Source: a virus. From it: 22,383 nucleotides of DNA. Every line of letters starts with the position of its first letter. Positions within the stretch are counted from its first letter, which is position 1. The translations under genes were made by a program, and so were the position numbers. The stretch is taken from the IMG/VR virus record IMGVR_UViG_3300025769_000929, positions 1 to 22,383 of that record. One strand, 5' to 3'. Positions 1 through 4,987 of the stretch are shown here, one piece after another. The notes under the pieces are model-generated. The model was not told where the DNA came from. It saw only the letters and a program-made list of their open reading frames with translations, and made no database searches.

Positions 1-14
1 CAGTAAAGGTGCAA

Positions 15-81
15 GGCTAACTGATGAGACCTGATTGGTCGAAACCATCTTTTTTCCCCGCGAATCGAGATGGTCTTAGTC
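15..81 (+). ncRNA. Type I hammerhead ribozyme, copy 1
   Basis: All conserved parts of a hammerhead self-cleaving ribozyme are present in order. Stem I is GGCTAA (15-20) with TTAGTC (76-81). The core CTGATGA (21-27) is followed by stem II GACC/GGTC (28-31/37-40) around loop TGATT, core GAAA (41-44), and stem III CCATCT/AGATGG (45-50/68-73). The T74-C75 cleavage dinucleotide puts predicted cleavage after C75. Stems II and III are closed and stem I is open, so this is type I. The stem III loop is long (51-67) and pyrimidine-rich, unlike the tetraloops of copies 2 and 3. Stems II and III differ in sequence from the other copies yet pair fully, which is covariation support. The ribosome binding site and start codon of the next gene lie just downstream. 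Confidence 0.95.
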
Positions 82-107
82 AAACAAAATTAGGAGGGAC
101 TATGAAA
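76..107 (+). repeat. Post-cleavage leader with RBS, copy 1 (identical to 540-571)
   Basis: These 32 bases begin exactly at the predicted ribozyme cleavage site and run through the first two codons of the next gene. They are identical to 540-571. They hold the 3' strand of stem I, an A-rich spacer, the Shine-Dalgarno AGGAGGG (92-98) and the ATG at 102. A related but diverged leader follows ribozyme 3 (1003-1032). After cleavage this would be the 5' end of the mRNA, carrying a 5'-hydroxyl. Confidence 0.85.
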
Positions 108-494
108 GCATTAAACAAAAGAATAGAACAAGCAATAGCAACAAGAATGGAGCCTAAAGGATGGGGTGAGAACCCTGACGAACTAGTCAAAACAAACTCA
201 GGTCAAATTCATGTCACACCAAAAGAACTGGACAAGATTATTAGAATGCAGAAATGTATTAGTGTTTGCGTTTACATTAAGACTGATGGATATACAAAAG
301 AGTCTATCGATGAGGATAAGTATTATCCAAATGTCTTTACCAAATATTTGACCATAACCAAAAAACAAGCAAAAGAAATTGTAAAAGATATGATCAAAGA
401 TGCTGAAGAATATTCAAGCAAGGAAGACAAGCTTATCGAAATTAGATTATCTGCTTGGTGGTCAGATGATGGGCGTTTCTCGCTAAATTTCTAG
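102..494 (+). CDS. Hypothetical protein, 130 aa, downstream of ribozyme 1
   Basis: I do not recognise this protein. The frame is open upstream to 24, but those codons lie inside the hammerhead ribozyme. The ATG at 102 follows AGGAGGGAC at ideal distance, so it is taken as the start. The product is charged, with a lysine/glutamate-rich helical middle (KKQAKEIVKDMIKDAEEY) and a C-terminal segment with paired tryptophans (SAWWSDDGRFSLNF). No signal peptide or membrane segment is seen. The TAG stop (492-494) shares its last base with the first base of ribozyme 2, so gene end and ribozyme are physically fused. It is probably an accessory gene of the rightward early-type cluster. Confidence 0.85.
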   Translation: MKALNKRIEQAIATRMEPKGWGENPDELVKTNSGQIHVTPKELDKIIRMQKCISVCVYIKTDGYTKESIDEDKYYPNVFTKYLTITKKQAKEIVKDMIKDAEEYSSKEDKLIEIRLSAWWSDDGRFSLNF

Positions 495-545
495 GCTAAC
501 TGAAGAGCTCTCAATGAGCGAAACTCCCTACGGGGAGTCTTAGTC
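494..545 (+). ncRNA. Type I hammerhead ribozyme, copy 2
   Basis: Stem I is GGCTAA (494-499) with TTAGTC (540-545). The core CTGAAGA (500-506) has A at the position where any base is allowed. Stem II is GCTC/GAGC (507-510/516-519) with loop TCAAT, followed by core GAAA (520-523). Stem III is CTCCC/GGGAG (524-528/533-537) closed by a UACG tetraloop of the very stable UNCG class. The cleavage dinucleotide is T538-C539, so cutting is predicted after C539. The first base is the G of the TAG stop of the upstream gene. Stem III differs completely from copies 1 and 3 but pairs perfectly. Confidence 0.96.
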
Positions 546-571
546 AAACAAAATTAGGAGGGACTATGAAA
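540..571 (+). repeat. Post-cleavage leader with RBS, copy 2 (identical to 76-107)
   Basis: This is an exact 32-base match to 76-107, starting at the predicted cleavage position of ribozyme 2 and ending two codons into the next gene. It contains the stem I 3' strand, an A-rich spacer, AGGAGGG and ATG at 566. Exact identity of a non-coding leader next to unrelated genes suggests either selection on the leader or a recently copied cassette. Confidence 0.85.
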
Positions 572-955
572 AACTTAAATACTAAAACTGATGCCCAAGA
601 ATCTTGGGAAAGAGAAATGGTTATTGCTACTGAGATAATGGGCAAGGCTGAACAACAGGGAGCAGATGTTCTTGAATTTGGGGACACTAACTTCTTGAAC
701 TATGTTGAGCTCAAAAGATCATTTCATGAGCAAGCCATGGACATGGTCAAGTGGATCACCAAGGAACTATCCAAGGATCATGGTCTAGTTGAAGACTATG
801 CTTACTTCATGGATAAGGGCTACACCATCAACAAACCAGATAGATGGGATTATAGATCAGCAGTCTTTGGTGATCTTAAAGAAGCTATCCAGAATAATGC
901 TGAGTACGATGTTTATGAGATCGTGCAGAAGTGGGATATGTGGTATCACTCTTAG
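566..955 (+). CDS. Hypothetical protein, 129 aa, between ribozymes 2 and 3
   Basis: I do not recognise this protein. It starts at the ATG eight bases after AGGAGGG in the ribozyme-derived leader. It is acidic and aromatic, with many tryptophans in the C-terminal half (PDRWDYRSAVFGDLKEAIQN, then QKWDMWYHS), and looks globular and mainly helical, without membrane segments or a cysteine cluster. It shares only MK.LN with the start of the previous gene, so the two are not obvious duplicates despite their identical leaders. The TAG stop (953-955) overlaps the first base of ribozyme 3. The 91-residue overlapping frame at 789-1064 runs through ribozyme 3 and is a shadow. Confidence 0.88.
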   Translation: MKNLNTKTDAQESWEREMVIATEIMGKAEQQGADVLEFGDTNFLNYVELKRSFHEQAMDMVKWITKELSKDHGLVEDYAYFMDKGYTINKPDRWDYRSAVFGDLKEAIQNNAEYDVYEIVQKWDMWYHS

Positions 956-1008
956 GCTAACTGATGAGCTCTCAATGAGCGAAACTGCCAGCAATGGCAG
1001 TCTTAGTC
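955..1008 (+). ncRNA. Type I hammerhead ribozyme, copy 3
   Basis: Stem I is GGCTAA (955-960) with TTAGTC (1003-1008). Core CTGATGA (961-967) is followed by stem II GCTC/GAGC (968-971/977-980) with loop TCAAT, core GAAA (981-984), and stem III CTGCCA/TGGCAG (985-990/995-1000) capped by a GCAA tetraloop of the GNRA class. The cleavage dinucleotide is T1001-C1002, so cutting is predicted after C1002. Stem II and its loop are identical to copy 2, while stem III is different and fully paired. The stop codon of the upstream gene again overlaps the first base. Confidence 0.97.
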
Positions 1009-1029
1009 AAACAAACCAAAGGAGGGAAT

Positions 1030-1155
1030 ATGACTTACAAAGAAGAGATAGCAAAAAGGAATAGGGCTACCTATATTACTTTTGCTTTAATCATGGCAAC
1101 ACCAGTTGTCTTATCAATTTGGTTAGCAATAGCCTTAACTAACGGAGGGCAATAA
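1030..1155 (+). CDS. Small single-pass membrane protein, 41 aa, downstream of ribozyme 3
   Basis: A 41-residue frame begins at ATG 1030, six bases after GGAGGG, in the diverged leader of ribozyme 3. The N-terminal 13 residues are charged (MTYKEEIAKRNRA). A continuous hydrophobic stretch at residues 15-37 (ITFALIMATPVVLSIWLAIA) is a clear membrane helix, and the tail is short (NGGQ). The final codons carry the GGAGGG ribosome site of the next gene, and TAATG joins the two. The function is unknown. Small one-helix phage proteins can be holins, spanins or superinfection-exclusion factors, but nothing here decides between them. Confidence 0.75.
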   Translation: MTYKEEIAKRNRATYITFALIMATPVVLSIWLAIALTNGGQ

Positions 1156-1448
1156 TGGATATTAATACTTTTGTAGAAAGATATAAGCCTATTGATAATC
1201 ATCAATCAAATGATCACAGCTACTTCTCAGAAGATGATCAAGAGAAAGCTTTTGAGACTTATGGTGAAGAGCTTGATTTTGTTTTACAGCAAGACAATAG
1301 ATATGTCTGGACTATCTTAGATGATGGCACTGTTCAGAATGGCTACTGGCTTGTCAATAGACTTGCTTATCTTGTATGTGAAAACAAGTGGGAGCTTGAT
1401 AGAGGGCATATGGAATTTAGTTTATATGAGGAGGGTGACAATGGATAA
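1155..1448 (+). CDS. Hypothetical acidic protein, 97 aa
   Basis: The ATG overlaps the TAA of the membrane protein (TAATG) and sits behind GGAGGGC, so the two are translationally coupled. The product is acidic and aromatic, with a stretch around residues 45-70 that looks like a beta hairpin (NRYVWTILDDGTVQNGYWLV) and an acidic end (SLYEEGDNG). No family is recognised. The end of the gene overlaps the next start by 8 bases, and its GAGGAGGGTGAC supplies the next ribosome site. Confidence 0.85.
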   Translation: MDINTFVERYKPIDNHQSNDHSYFSEDDQEKAFETYGEELDFVLQQDNRYVWTILDDGTVQNGYWLVNRLAYLVCENKWELDRGHMEFSLYEEGDNG

Positions 1449-1623
1449 TTTCACAGCTGTAGGTATTGCAGAGGGATTCATCCCAGCTGATCATGAGGAT
1501 CAAGTTAGAGAGGCATGGCAACACTTAGTTGACACTGGTCTGGCTTGGCAACTTCAAGGCTGGTTTGGTAGAACTGCAATTAATTTAATAGAACAAGGTT
1601 TAATAACACAAGGAGGTGAATAA
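1441..1623 (+). CDS. Small conserved phage-type protein, 60 aa
   Basis: The start is ATG 1441, preceded by GAGGAGGGTGACA. The longer frame from 1321 lacks a ribosome site and runs deep inside the previous gene. The segment EAWQHLVDTGLAWQLQGWFG followed by RTAINLIEQGLI reminds me of a short domain often annotated as unknown function in phage and plasmid proteins, with a tryptophan-rich turn and a C-terminal helix. That likeness is from memory and was not searched. It is probably a small helical binding protein. Its last codons carry the GGAGGTG site of the next gene. Confidence 0.85.
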   Translation: MDNFTAVGIAEGFIPADHEDQVREAWQHLVDTGLAWQLQGWFGRTAINLIEQGLITQGGE

Positions 1624-1862
1624 TGAGCCTACATAATCAGAACTCTAAATTTGTTTCTTACTTTCTAGATTTTTATCGTGATAGTGGAGATGACATAACA
1701 CCCCTAGAGGCGTGTAAATATACAAAAATGTATAAAACAAATTTTCCTAATCTTTGGGGCGGTGGAGACAGCCTAGACAGAGAAAAGGTTTATGAATTAT
1801 TTTTAATGGGTAGGGCAGATGCTATTACCAAAGAAGTCAAACAAATCAGGGGGGTGAAATAA
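1623..1862 (+). CDS. Hypothetical protein, 79 aa
   Basis: It starts at ATG 1623 within TAATG behind GGAGGTGAA. It is mixed charged and aromatic (NSKFVSYFLDFYRDSGDDIT, then CKYTKMYKTNFPNLWGGGDS) with a helical C-terminus. No known domain is recognised. The last codons (GGGGGGTGAAATAATG) double as the ribosome site and start of the next gene, the same junction design seen at 2023 and 2486. Confidence 0.82.
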   Translation: MSLHNQNSKFVSYFLDFYRDSGDDITPLEACKYTKMYKTNFPNLWGGGDSLDREKVYELFLMGRADAITKEVKQIRGVK

Positions 1863-2023
1863 TGAAAAGGGTTGAAATAAAATTAATTGTAGATGTGGAT
1901 GTGACTGATGAAATGGTTTGTCCCAGTGGTGATCATTTAGAAGAAAACTGCGTATTGAATGCAGTCAACAATGATTTTTTTATGAATAATGTTGAAATAT
2001 TAAAAGTACAGGAGGTGAAATAA
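1862..2023 (+). CDS. Hypothetical small acidic protein, 53 aa
   Basis: A 53-residue frame from ATG 1862 (TAATG overlap) to TAA 2021-2023. The first residues alternate hydrophobic and charged (MKRVEIKLIVDVDVTDEMV), typical of a beta strand pair, then come a cysteine-containing turn and a short amphipathic helix with a final strand (NNDFFMNNVEILKVQ). It may be a small alpha/beta domain of about one ferredoxin-like half. The function is not recognised. The C-terminal QEVK is encoded by the CAGGAGGTGAAA ribosome site of the next gene. Confidence 0.78.
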   Translation: MKRVEIKLIVDVDVTDEMVCPSGDHLEENCVLNAVNNDFFMNNVEILKVQEVK

Positions 2024-2307
2024 TGACAACAGAAAATTTACAAGAATTGCAAAAGCAATTCAAGAAAATGAAAAAGACATACATTTTAGAATGTCATACA
2101 AAATATGGGGTTGATTATAAATTATTTAAACTAGAAAAAAGCCCTACTAAAAAACAAAGTAAATATTTGCATGATTTTTGGCAAAGAGAATGTGCAGAAA
2201 TGTTTGGCATGACTTTAAAAGAAATAAAAGAAGATGATCGAATATTTACTGAATGGTACGGGGAAGGTCTTGGAAAACCAATCGGAACAATACCAAGTGC
2301 ATTATAG
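2023..2307 (+). CDS. Hypothetical basic protein, 94 aa
   Basis: It starts in a TAATG overlap behind AGGAGGTGAAA. It is lysine-rich in the first two thirds (LQKQFKKMKKTYILECHTKY), then has a region with KEIKEDDRIFTEWYGEGLGK and a proline-containing tail. It is predicted helical, with no cysteine pairs or membrane segments. No family is recognised. The gene is followed by an 11-base gap holding AGGAGGTGCAACA and the next ATG. Confidence 0.83.
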   Translation: MTTENLQELQKQFKKMKKTYILECHTKYGVDYKLFKLEKSPTKKQSKYLHDFWQRECAEMFGMTLKEIKEDDRIFTEWYGEGLGKPIGTIPSAL

Positions 2308-2318
2308 GAGGTGCAACA

Positions 2319-2486
2319 ATGAAAACAATAAATAAAAACATAAGAAGATGTCTAGATCGCATACACGAAATTGATCTTGAGTATGACAAGAAGTTTGACA
2401 AGCTTGACTCTGAAAGAATCAAAAAGGTACAAGTTTATTTTGACTTGATTCGTGAAGAACAAAAGAAATTACAGGAGGTGAAATAA
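2319..2486 (+). CDS. Short coiled-coil protein, 55 aa
   Basis: The start is ATG 2319, eight bases after AGGAGG. The frame open from 2253 lies inside the upstream gene and has no ribosome site. The whole product reads as one or two charged helices (IRRCLDRIHEIDLEYDKKFD, KLDSERIKKVQVYFDLIREE) with hydrophobic residues at heptad-like spacing, so a dimeric coiled coil is likely. The function is unknown. Its last codons, ending QEVK, are again dictated by the ribosome site of the next gene. Confidence 0.78.
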   Translation: MKTINKNIRRCLDRIHEIDLEYDKKFDKLDSERIKKVQVYFDLIREEQKKLQEVK

Positions 2487-2986
2487 TGAGTGCGTTTTTA
2501 TGTAATGCTGATCATATAGGTGAGATGAGTAAGTTCTTTGCTAATGGTAGTGTGCCAATGGCTAGTGATGATCTTGTGACTCATGCCTATAACATGGTGA
2601 CTAGGGAGAAGATTTCTTTTTCTTCCCCGCAAGAGGCGGCTGAGATATTAGCCAGAGAGAATATCAAAAGCTTGCAGGCTAGATATCCAGATAGCTGGAA
2701 GGGTTTCTTTACATGGAACCCTGAAGGCAAGGATGGCGAGTTTGATGAGAGTATGATCCTACTCTTTGTTAATCAATGCCAAGCTAAGACCAAAGGATAT
2801 CCTAGGGTCAACAAGAAGGAGCTCTACGGCATGATCAGTTGCTACAGGTACCAATCCTGCGAGGATGATAACTGGGTCCAATCTGATGCTTACTGGTTGA
2901 CTCAAAACTTGAAGGATATTGTTTCCAGAAAGCTTATTGGTGATGTTGATATGTGGGAATATAAAGCAGAGGAGGATGTTGCATGA
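2486..2986 (+). CDS. Conserved phage/plasmid-type protein, 166 aa
   Basis: It is the largest protein of the left gene cluster. The N-terminus (MSAFLCNADHIGEMSKFFAN) and the late segment containing SCYRYQSCEDDNWVQSDAYW remind me of a family of unknown function in phages, plasmids and proteobacterial chromosomes that starts with MSAF and has a late CYxYQSCE motif. That likeness is from memory and untested. Two nearby cysteines in CYRYQSCED could bind metal or be redox active. It starts in TAATG behind AGGAGGTGAAA and overlaps the next gene by 4 bases (ATGA). No membrane segment is seen. Confidence 0.9.
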   Translation: MSAFLCNADHIGEMSKFFANGSVPMASDDLVTHAYNMVTREKISFSSPQEAAEILARENIKSLQARYPDSWKGFFTWNPEGKDGEFDESMILLFVNQCQAKTKGYPRVNKKELYGMISCYRYQSCEDDNWVQSDAYWLTQNLKDIVSRKLIGDVDMWEYKAEEDVA

Positions 2987-3264
2987 TTATTGATGGAAGT
3001 TTTGAGTTAGACTTTGTTGACAAAGGAACGCCACACTATGGCATGAGCACTGACTACGATGGGTTCGAACCTTTCTGGGAGGTTCAGTACCTAAGCAATG
3101 GCAATCTGTGGACAGGAAGCAAACAAGACTGCATTGAATGGATGGCTGAGCATTACATAGATCATTTCAATGAAGAGTCAAACACTGAAGCTGAGGCTGA
3201 AAAAAAATCTTTAGCTTGGGTCAATAAGTGTTTGAAAAAAGCTGAAGCAGAGGAGGTGGCGTAA
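2983..3264 (+). CDS. Hypothetical acidic protein, 93 aa
   Basis: It overlaps the previous gene by 4 bases and has GAGGAGGATGTTGC as its ribosome site. The protein is acidic and rich in aromatic residues in its first half (YGMSTDYDGFEPFWEVQYLS), with a charged helical second half full of Glu, Ala and Lys. No family is recognised. The DNA at 3061-3072 (GGGTTCGAACCT) looks like a tRNA T-loop but encodes part of this protein. The C-terminal EEVA is encoded by the next ribosome site. Confidence 0.83.
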   Translation: MIIDGSFELDFVDKGTPHYGMSTDYDGFEPFWEVQYLSNGNLWTGSKQDCIEWMAEHYIDHFNEESNTEAEAEKKSLAWVNKCLKKAEAEEVA

Positions 3265-3593
3265 TGGTAAAGTTATGTTTAGCTTCAGTGTCTGGCGATA
3301 TGTCAAAATTTGGCATAAGTTCTACCAACAAGATCATACCAATAGATTGGAAAGATAGGCACAGAATAGTAAAGTTCTTAGATGCCCAGAACAAAAGAGA
3401 AATTGCACATATGGTTTGTTCAGACTTTGGAAGCTCTGTTGTTCAAAATAGGTCTAAAAAGTTTTGGAAGCTTTTTCATGAACTTAAAGACTCTGGTGTT
3501 TTTTCTTGTAAGTGGGATGCCAGAACAGTTTGGAGCATGGAATACTATTATGAAGACGAGCTTCAAAACTACGAACCATGGGAGGTGGCGTAA
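3264..3593 (+). CDS. Hypothetical protein, 109 aa
   Basis: It starts in TAATG behind GAGGAGGTGGCG. The protein is mildly basic with an amphipathic helical middle ([20 protein letters not shown]) and an aromatic, acidic end ([20 protein letters not shown]). I see no zinc site, signal peptide or membrane helix and do not recognise it. Overlapping frames on both strands at 3382-3666 are shadows. Its last codons provide GGGAGGTGGCGTAATG for the zinc-ribbon gene. Confidence 0.83.
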   Translation: MVKLCLASVSGDMSKFGISSTNKIIPIDWKDRHRIVKFLDAQNKREIAHMVCSDFGSSVVQNRSKKFWKLFHELKDSGVFSCKWDARTVWSMEYYYEDELQNYEPWEVA

Positions 3594-3739
3594 TGACTTG
3601 TTCAGAATGTGGCGGCAACTCCAGAGTTGTAGATGTACGCAAGTATGTTGACGGATCAGTTAACAAACGCAGACGGGAATGTCTGGTATGTAAAAGAAGG
3701 TTTACTACATACGAGGAGGAGTATAAAAAGAAAAAGTAA
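3593..3739 (+). CDS. Orphan NrdR-type zinc ribbon protein, 48 aa
   Basis: The product has the four-cysteine zinc ribbon of the NrdR repressor: CSEC at residues 3-6 and CLVC at 30-33, followed by [11 protein letters not shown], with the typical basic strand RRREC before the second pair. Full NrdR (about 150 residues) adds an ATP-cone that senses dATP/ATP and represses ribonucleotide reductase genes. Here the protein ends right after the ribbon, so only DNA binding is plausible. It starts in TAATG behind GGGAGGTGGCG and is the last gene before the terminator. It may act as a phage regulator, or compete with host NrdR to relieve repression of dNTP synthesis. That role is inference. Confidence 0.82.
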   Translation: MTCSECGGNSRVVDVRKYVDGSVNKRRRECLVCKRRFTTYEEEYKKKK

Positions 3740-3752
3740 CCTATGATTTGAA

Positions 3753-3782
3753 GAAGCGGGGTAATTACTCCGCTTTTTTTTG
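3753..3782 (+). terminator. Intrinsic terminator of the left gene cluster
   Basis: Stem AGCGGGG (3755-3761) pairs with CTCCGCT (3768-3774) with one G-T pair and loop TAATTA. It is flanked by AA on the 5' side and followed by a run of eight T. It lies 15 bases after the stop of the zinc-ribbon gene, as expected for the end of the plus-strand transcript. On the minus strand the hairpin is followed by TCTTC, a much weaker U tract. Confidence 0.9.
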
Positions 3783-3841
3783 TCTTTTTGAAATGTCAAG
3801 ACTGTTATTCATTTTTCTTTTTGATAAGATAGAGGGTTCCT

Positions 3842-4018
3842 ATGTTAGTAAAAGAAGCAATTATAAAAATAGCCAGAGAGCTGAAAGATCAAGAAGAAAA
3901 AATCTATCAAGACGGTAAGTTGTTTAATGGCTACCCAGAAGATTTAAATCAAGATGATATTAAAAAAGCTATGGTGGCTATCGCTTCTGTATCTGATGCA
4001 ATTGTAAATCTATATTAA
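3842..4018 (+). CDS. Hypothetical protein, 58 aa
   Basis: This frame begins at ATG 3842 behind GAGGG, after the terminator and a 60-base AT-rich gap. The product is mostly helical and charged (IIKIARELKDQEEKIYQDGK, then a C-terminal helix rich in Ala, Val and Ile). No family is recognised. It must use terminator read-through or a promoter in 3783-3830, where I see no convincing -35/-10 pair. Its end overlaps the end of the convergent minus-strand gene by 9 bases. Confidence 0.65.
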   Translation: MLVKEAIIKIARELKDQEEKIYQDGKLFNGYPEDLNQDDIKKAMVAIASVSDAIVNLY

Positions 4019-4207
4019 GTCAATCTCTTTAAAAGCATCTTCATAGTTGTTGCCTAGTTTAGACCATTCACTGTCACCACTAAGTTTATAAATCCATCCA
4101 CTTACTTTATGTTTCTTTCCATAAGGATTCTTTGGCACCCATCTTAGGCTTACCCTGTCATATCCTTGTTGCTGAAACCTTTGTATAAGGTCTTCTTTCT
4201 TACTCAT
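4010..4207 (-). CDS. Hypothetical protein, 65 aa, last gene of the leftward operon
   Basis: The first visible helix is polar (SKKEDLIQRFQQQGYDRVSL). It is followed by a basic strand-turn-strand region with tryptophans (RWVPKNPYGKKHKVSGWIYK) and a short acidic end. No known domain is recognised. It lies 5 bases downstream of the 57-residue gene, with only a weak ribosome site, so translation may depend on that gene. It converges with the 58-residue gene on the plus strand with a 9-base overlap. Confidence 0.7.
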   Translation of the reverse strand: MSKKEDLIQRFQQQGYDRVSLRWVPKNPYGKKHKVSGWIYKLSGDSEWSKLGNNYEDAFKEIDLI

Positions 4208-4212
4208 AGTAA

Positions 4213-4386
4213 TTAATGATAAGTTATATCATGATCATCGTAAACTAAAACTTCATTAAGTTCACCTATAAGATCAAGCCCTATATCATCTAAGATTCTT
4301 TGTGCTTGTTGGTGGTCTTCAGCGATTATTAGAAACTGTTGTGGTTGTTGTTCGTCTTGGGTTATTGACCCATAATATACCTTCAT
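4213..4386 (-). CDS. Hypothetical acidic protein, 57 aa
   Basis: The frame runs from ATG at 4386 to TAA at 4213-4215. It overlaps the upstream gene by 4 bases (ATGA), the normal coupling in this operon. The protein is acidic, with an N-terminal strand (MKVYYGSI), a Gln-rich segment (QDEQQPQQFLIIAEDHQQAQ), a helix and a second strand with Asp/His residues near the end. The Gln-rich part and alternating pattern suggest a small alpha/beta fold. It is unusual as an acidic protein within a run of very basic ones. No function is recognised. Confidence 0.72.
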   Translation of the reverse strand: MKVYYGSITQDEQQPQQFLIIAEDHQQAQRILDDIGLDLIGELNEVLVYDDHDITYH

Positions 4387-4727
4387 TTTTTAGGTGGAGT
4401 TTTTTTACTTCCCCCCGATCCAGCCCAGAGCTTCTTCCTCGCCCAATAGTTCGCAGAGAACTTATCATTCTTTGTAAGCCCGCCTGATTTGTTTTTGATT
4501 CCTGCGGATCGTGCAAGATAAGACTTCCTAGCTTTACTAGAATAATTATGCCCATAATCTTTATGCCCAAATCTGACAACTTTAATTTCATTACCTTTTT
4601 TTGCTAGCACTTCCATTTTGTGCTTGCTTGATCCTGTGTTTCTTCTTGGCTTGTTAAATCCTGGATATTTCTTACCTCGATACATAACACCACCAGAGAC
4701 TCTTTTTGTGTCTTTAGTTGTTGCCAT
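4383..4727 (-). CDS. Conserved basic phage protein, 114 aa
   Basis: The protein is strongly basic. Its pattern, FNKPRRN early, then KVVRFGHKDYGHN, KARKSYLARSAGI and SANYWARKKLW, matches a short family I remember from marine phages, in which an FGD-like turn is followed by an arginine/serine stretch and a final SxxYWxxxxLW. That match is from memory. Its function is unknown to me. The basic charge would suit nucleic-acid or virion-core binding. It starts in a TAATG overlap with the 80-residue gene and ends in an ATGA overlap with the next. The antisense and alternate frames over it are shadows. Confidence 0.83.
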   Translation of the reverse strand: MATTKDTKRVSGGVMYRGKKYPGFNKPRRNTGSSKHKMEVLAKKGNEIKVVRFGHKDYGHNYSSKARKSYLARSAGIKNKSGGLTKNDKFSANYWARKKLWAGSGGSKKTPPKK

Positions 4728-4969
4728 TATCTTTTCCTCCCCTTGTGTAATCCGTGTCTAGCATGCTGTTTACCTTTTGCGGTTGCTTTTCTTTTTACCC
4801 GATTAGCCTGTGCTAACTTTTTTCTACCTTTAGCTGTAGATTTAAGTTTTGCTATTGTTCTTGCTGGAGCATAGACTTCGCCAGTCTTACTAGATTTCTT
4901 TCCACTAGCAGTTCGCCACTTCTGCTTGGTCCACATTTTAAGTGATTTCTGTGATTTTTTTAATGGCAT
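4727..4969 (-). CDS. Basic phage protein with KWTKQKWRT-like motif, 80 aa
   Basis: About 40% of residues are lysine or arginine. The segment KSLKMWTKQKWRTASGKKSS followed by KTGEVYAPARTIAKL corresponds to a small domain of unknown function that I associate with marine phages (I think DUF6321, unverified). The C-terminal half is a run of Lys/Arg/Ala (RVKRKATAKGKQHARHG), suggesting nucleic-acid binding. It begins 18 bases after the 47-residue gene without an evident Shine-Dalgarno. Confidence 0.82.
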   Translation of the reverse strand: MPLKKSQKSLKMWTKQKWRTASGKKSSKTGEVYAPARTIAKLKSTAKGRKKLAQANRVKRKATAKGKQHARHGLHKGRKR

Positions 4970-4987
4970 AATGTTAAATAAGTGTAA

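Noticed and set aside
24-101. Extended N-terminus (26 residues) for the first gene
   Set aside because: These codons lie inside hammerhead ribozyme 1 and have no ribosome site. The ATG at 102 follows a strong Shine-Dalgarno.
789-1064. 91-residue plus-strand frame
   Set aside because: It is out of frame with the 129-residue gene, runs through ribozyme 3 and has no ribosome binding site.
1900-1960. Further CTGATGA at 1902-1908 with GAAA about 33 bases later, as a fourth hammerhead
   Set aside because: No helix II directly between the two core segments, no stem I partner and no cleavage dinucleotide. It is coding sequence of the 53-residue gene.
3055-3080. GGGTTCGAACCT, resembling a tRNA T-arm or att core
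   Set aside because: No acceptor or anticodon arms around it, and it encodes GFEP in a well-supported gene.
3484-3666. Minus-strand 60-residue frame
   Set aside because: It is antisense to the 109-residue and zinc-ribbon genes, which have ribosome sites and a clear domain.
4302-4591. Frames on both strands over the 57- and 114-residue genes
   Set aside because: They are composition shadows. The 114-residue frame has the recognisable phage family pattern and ATGA/TAATG coupling.
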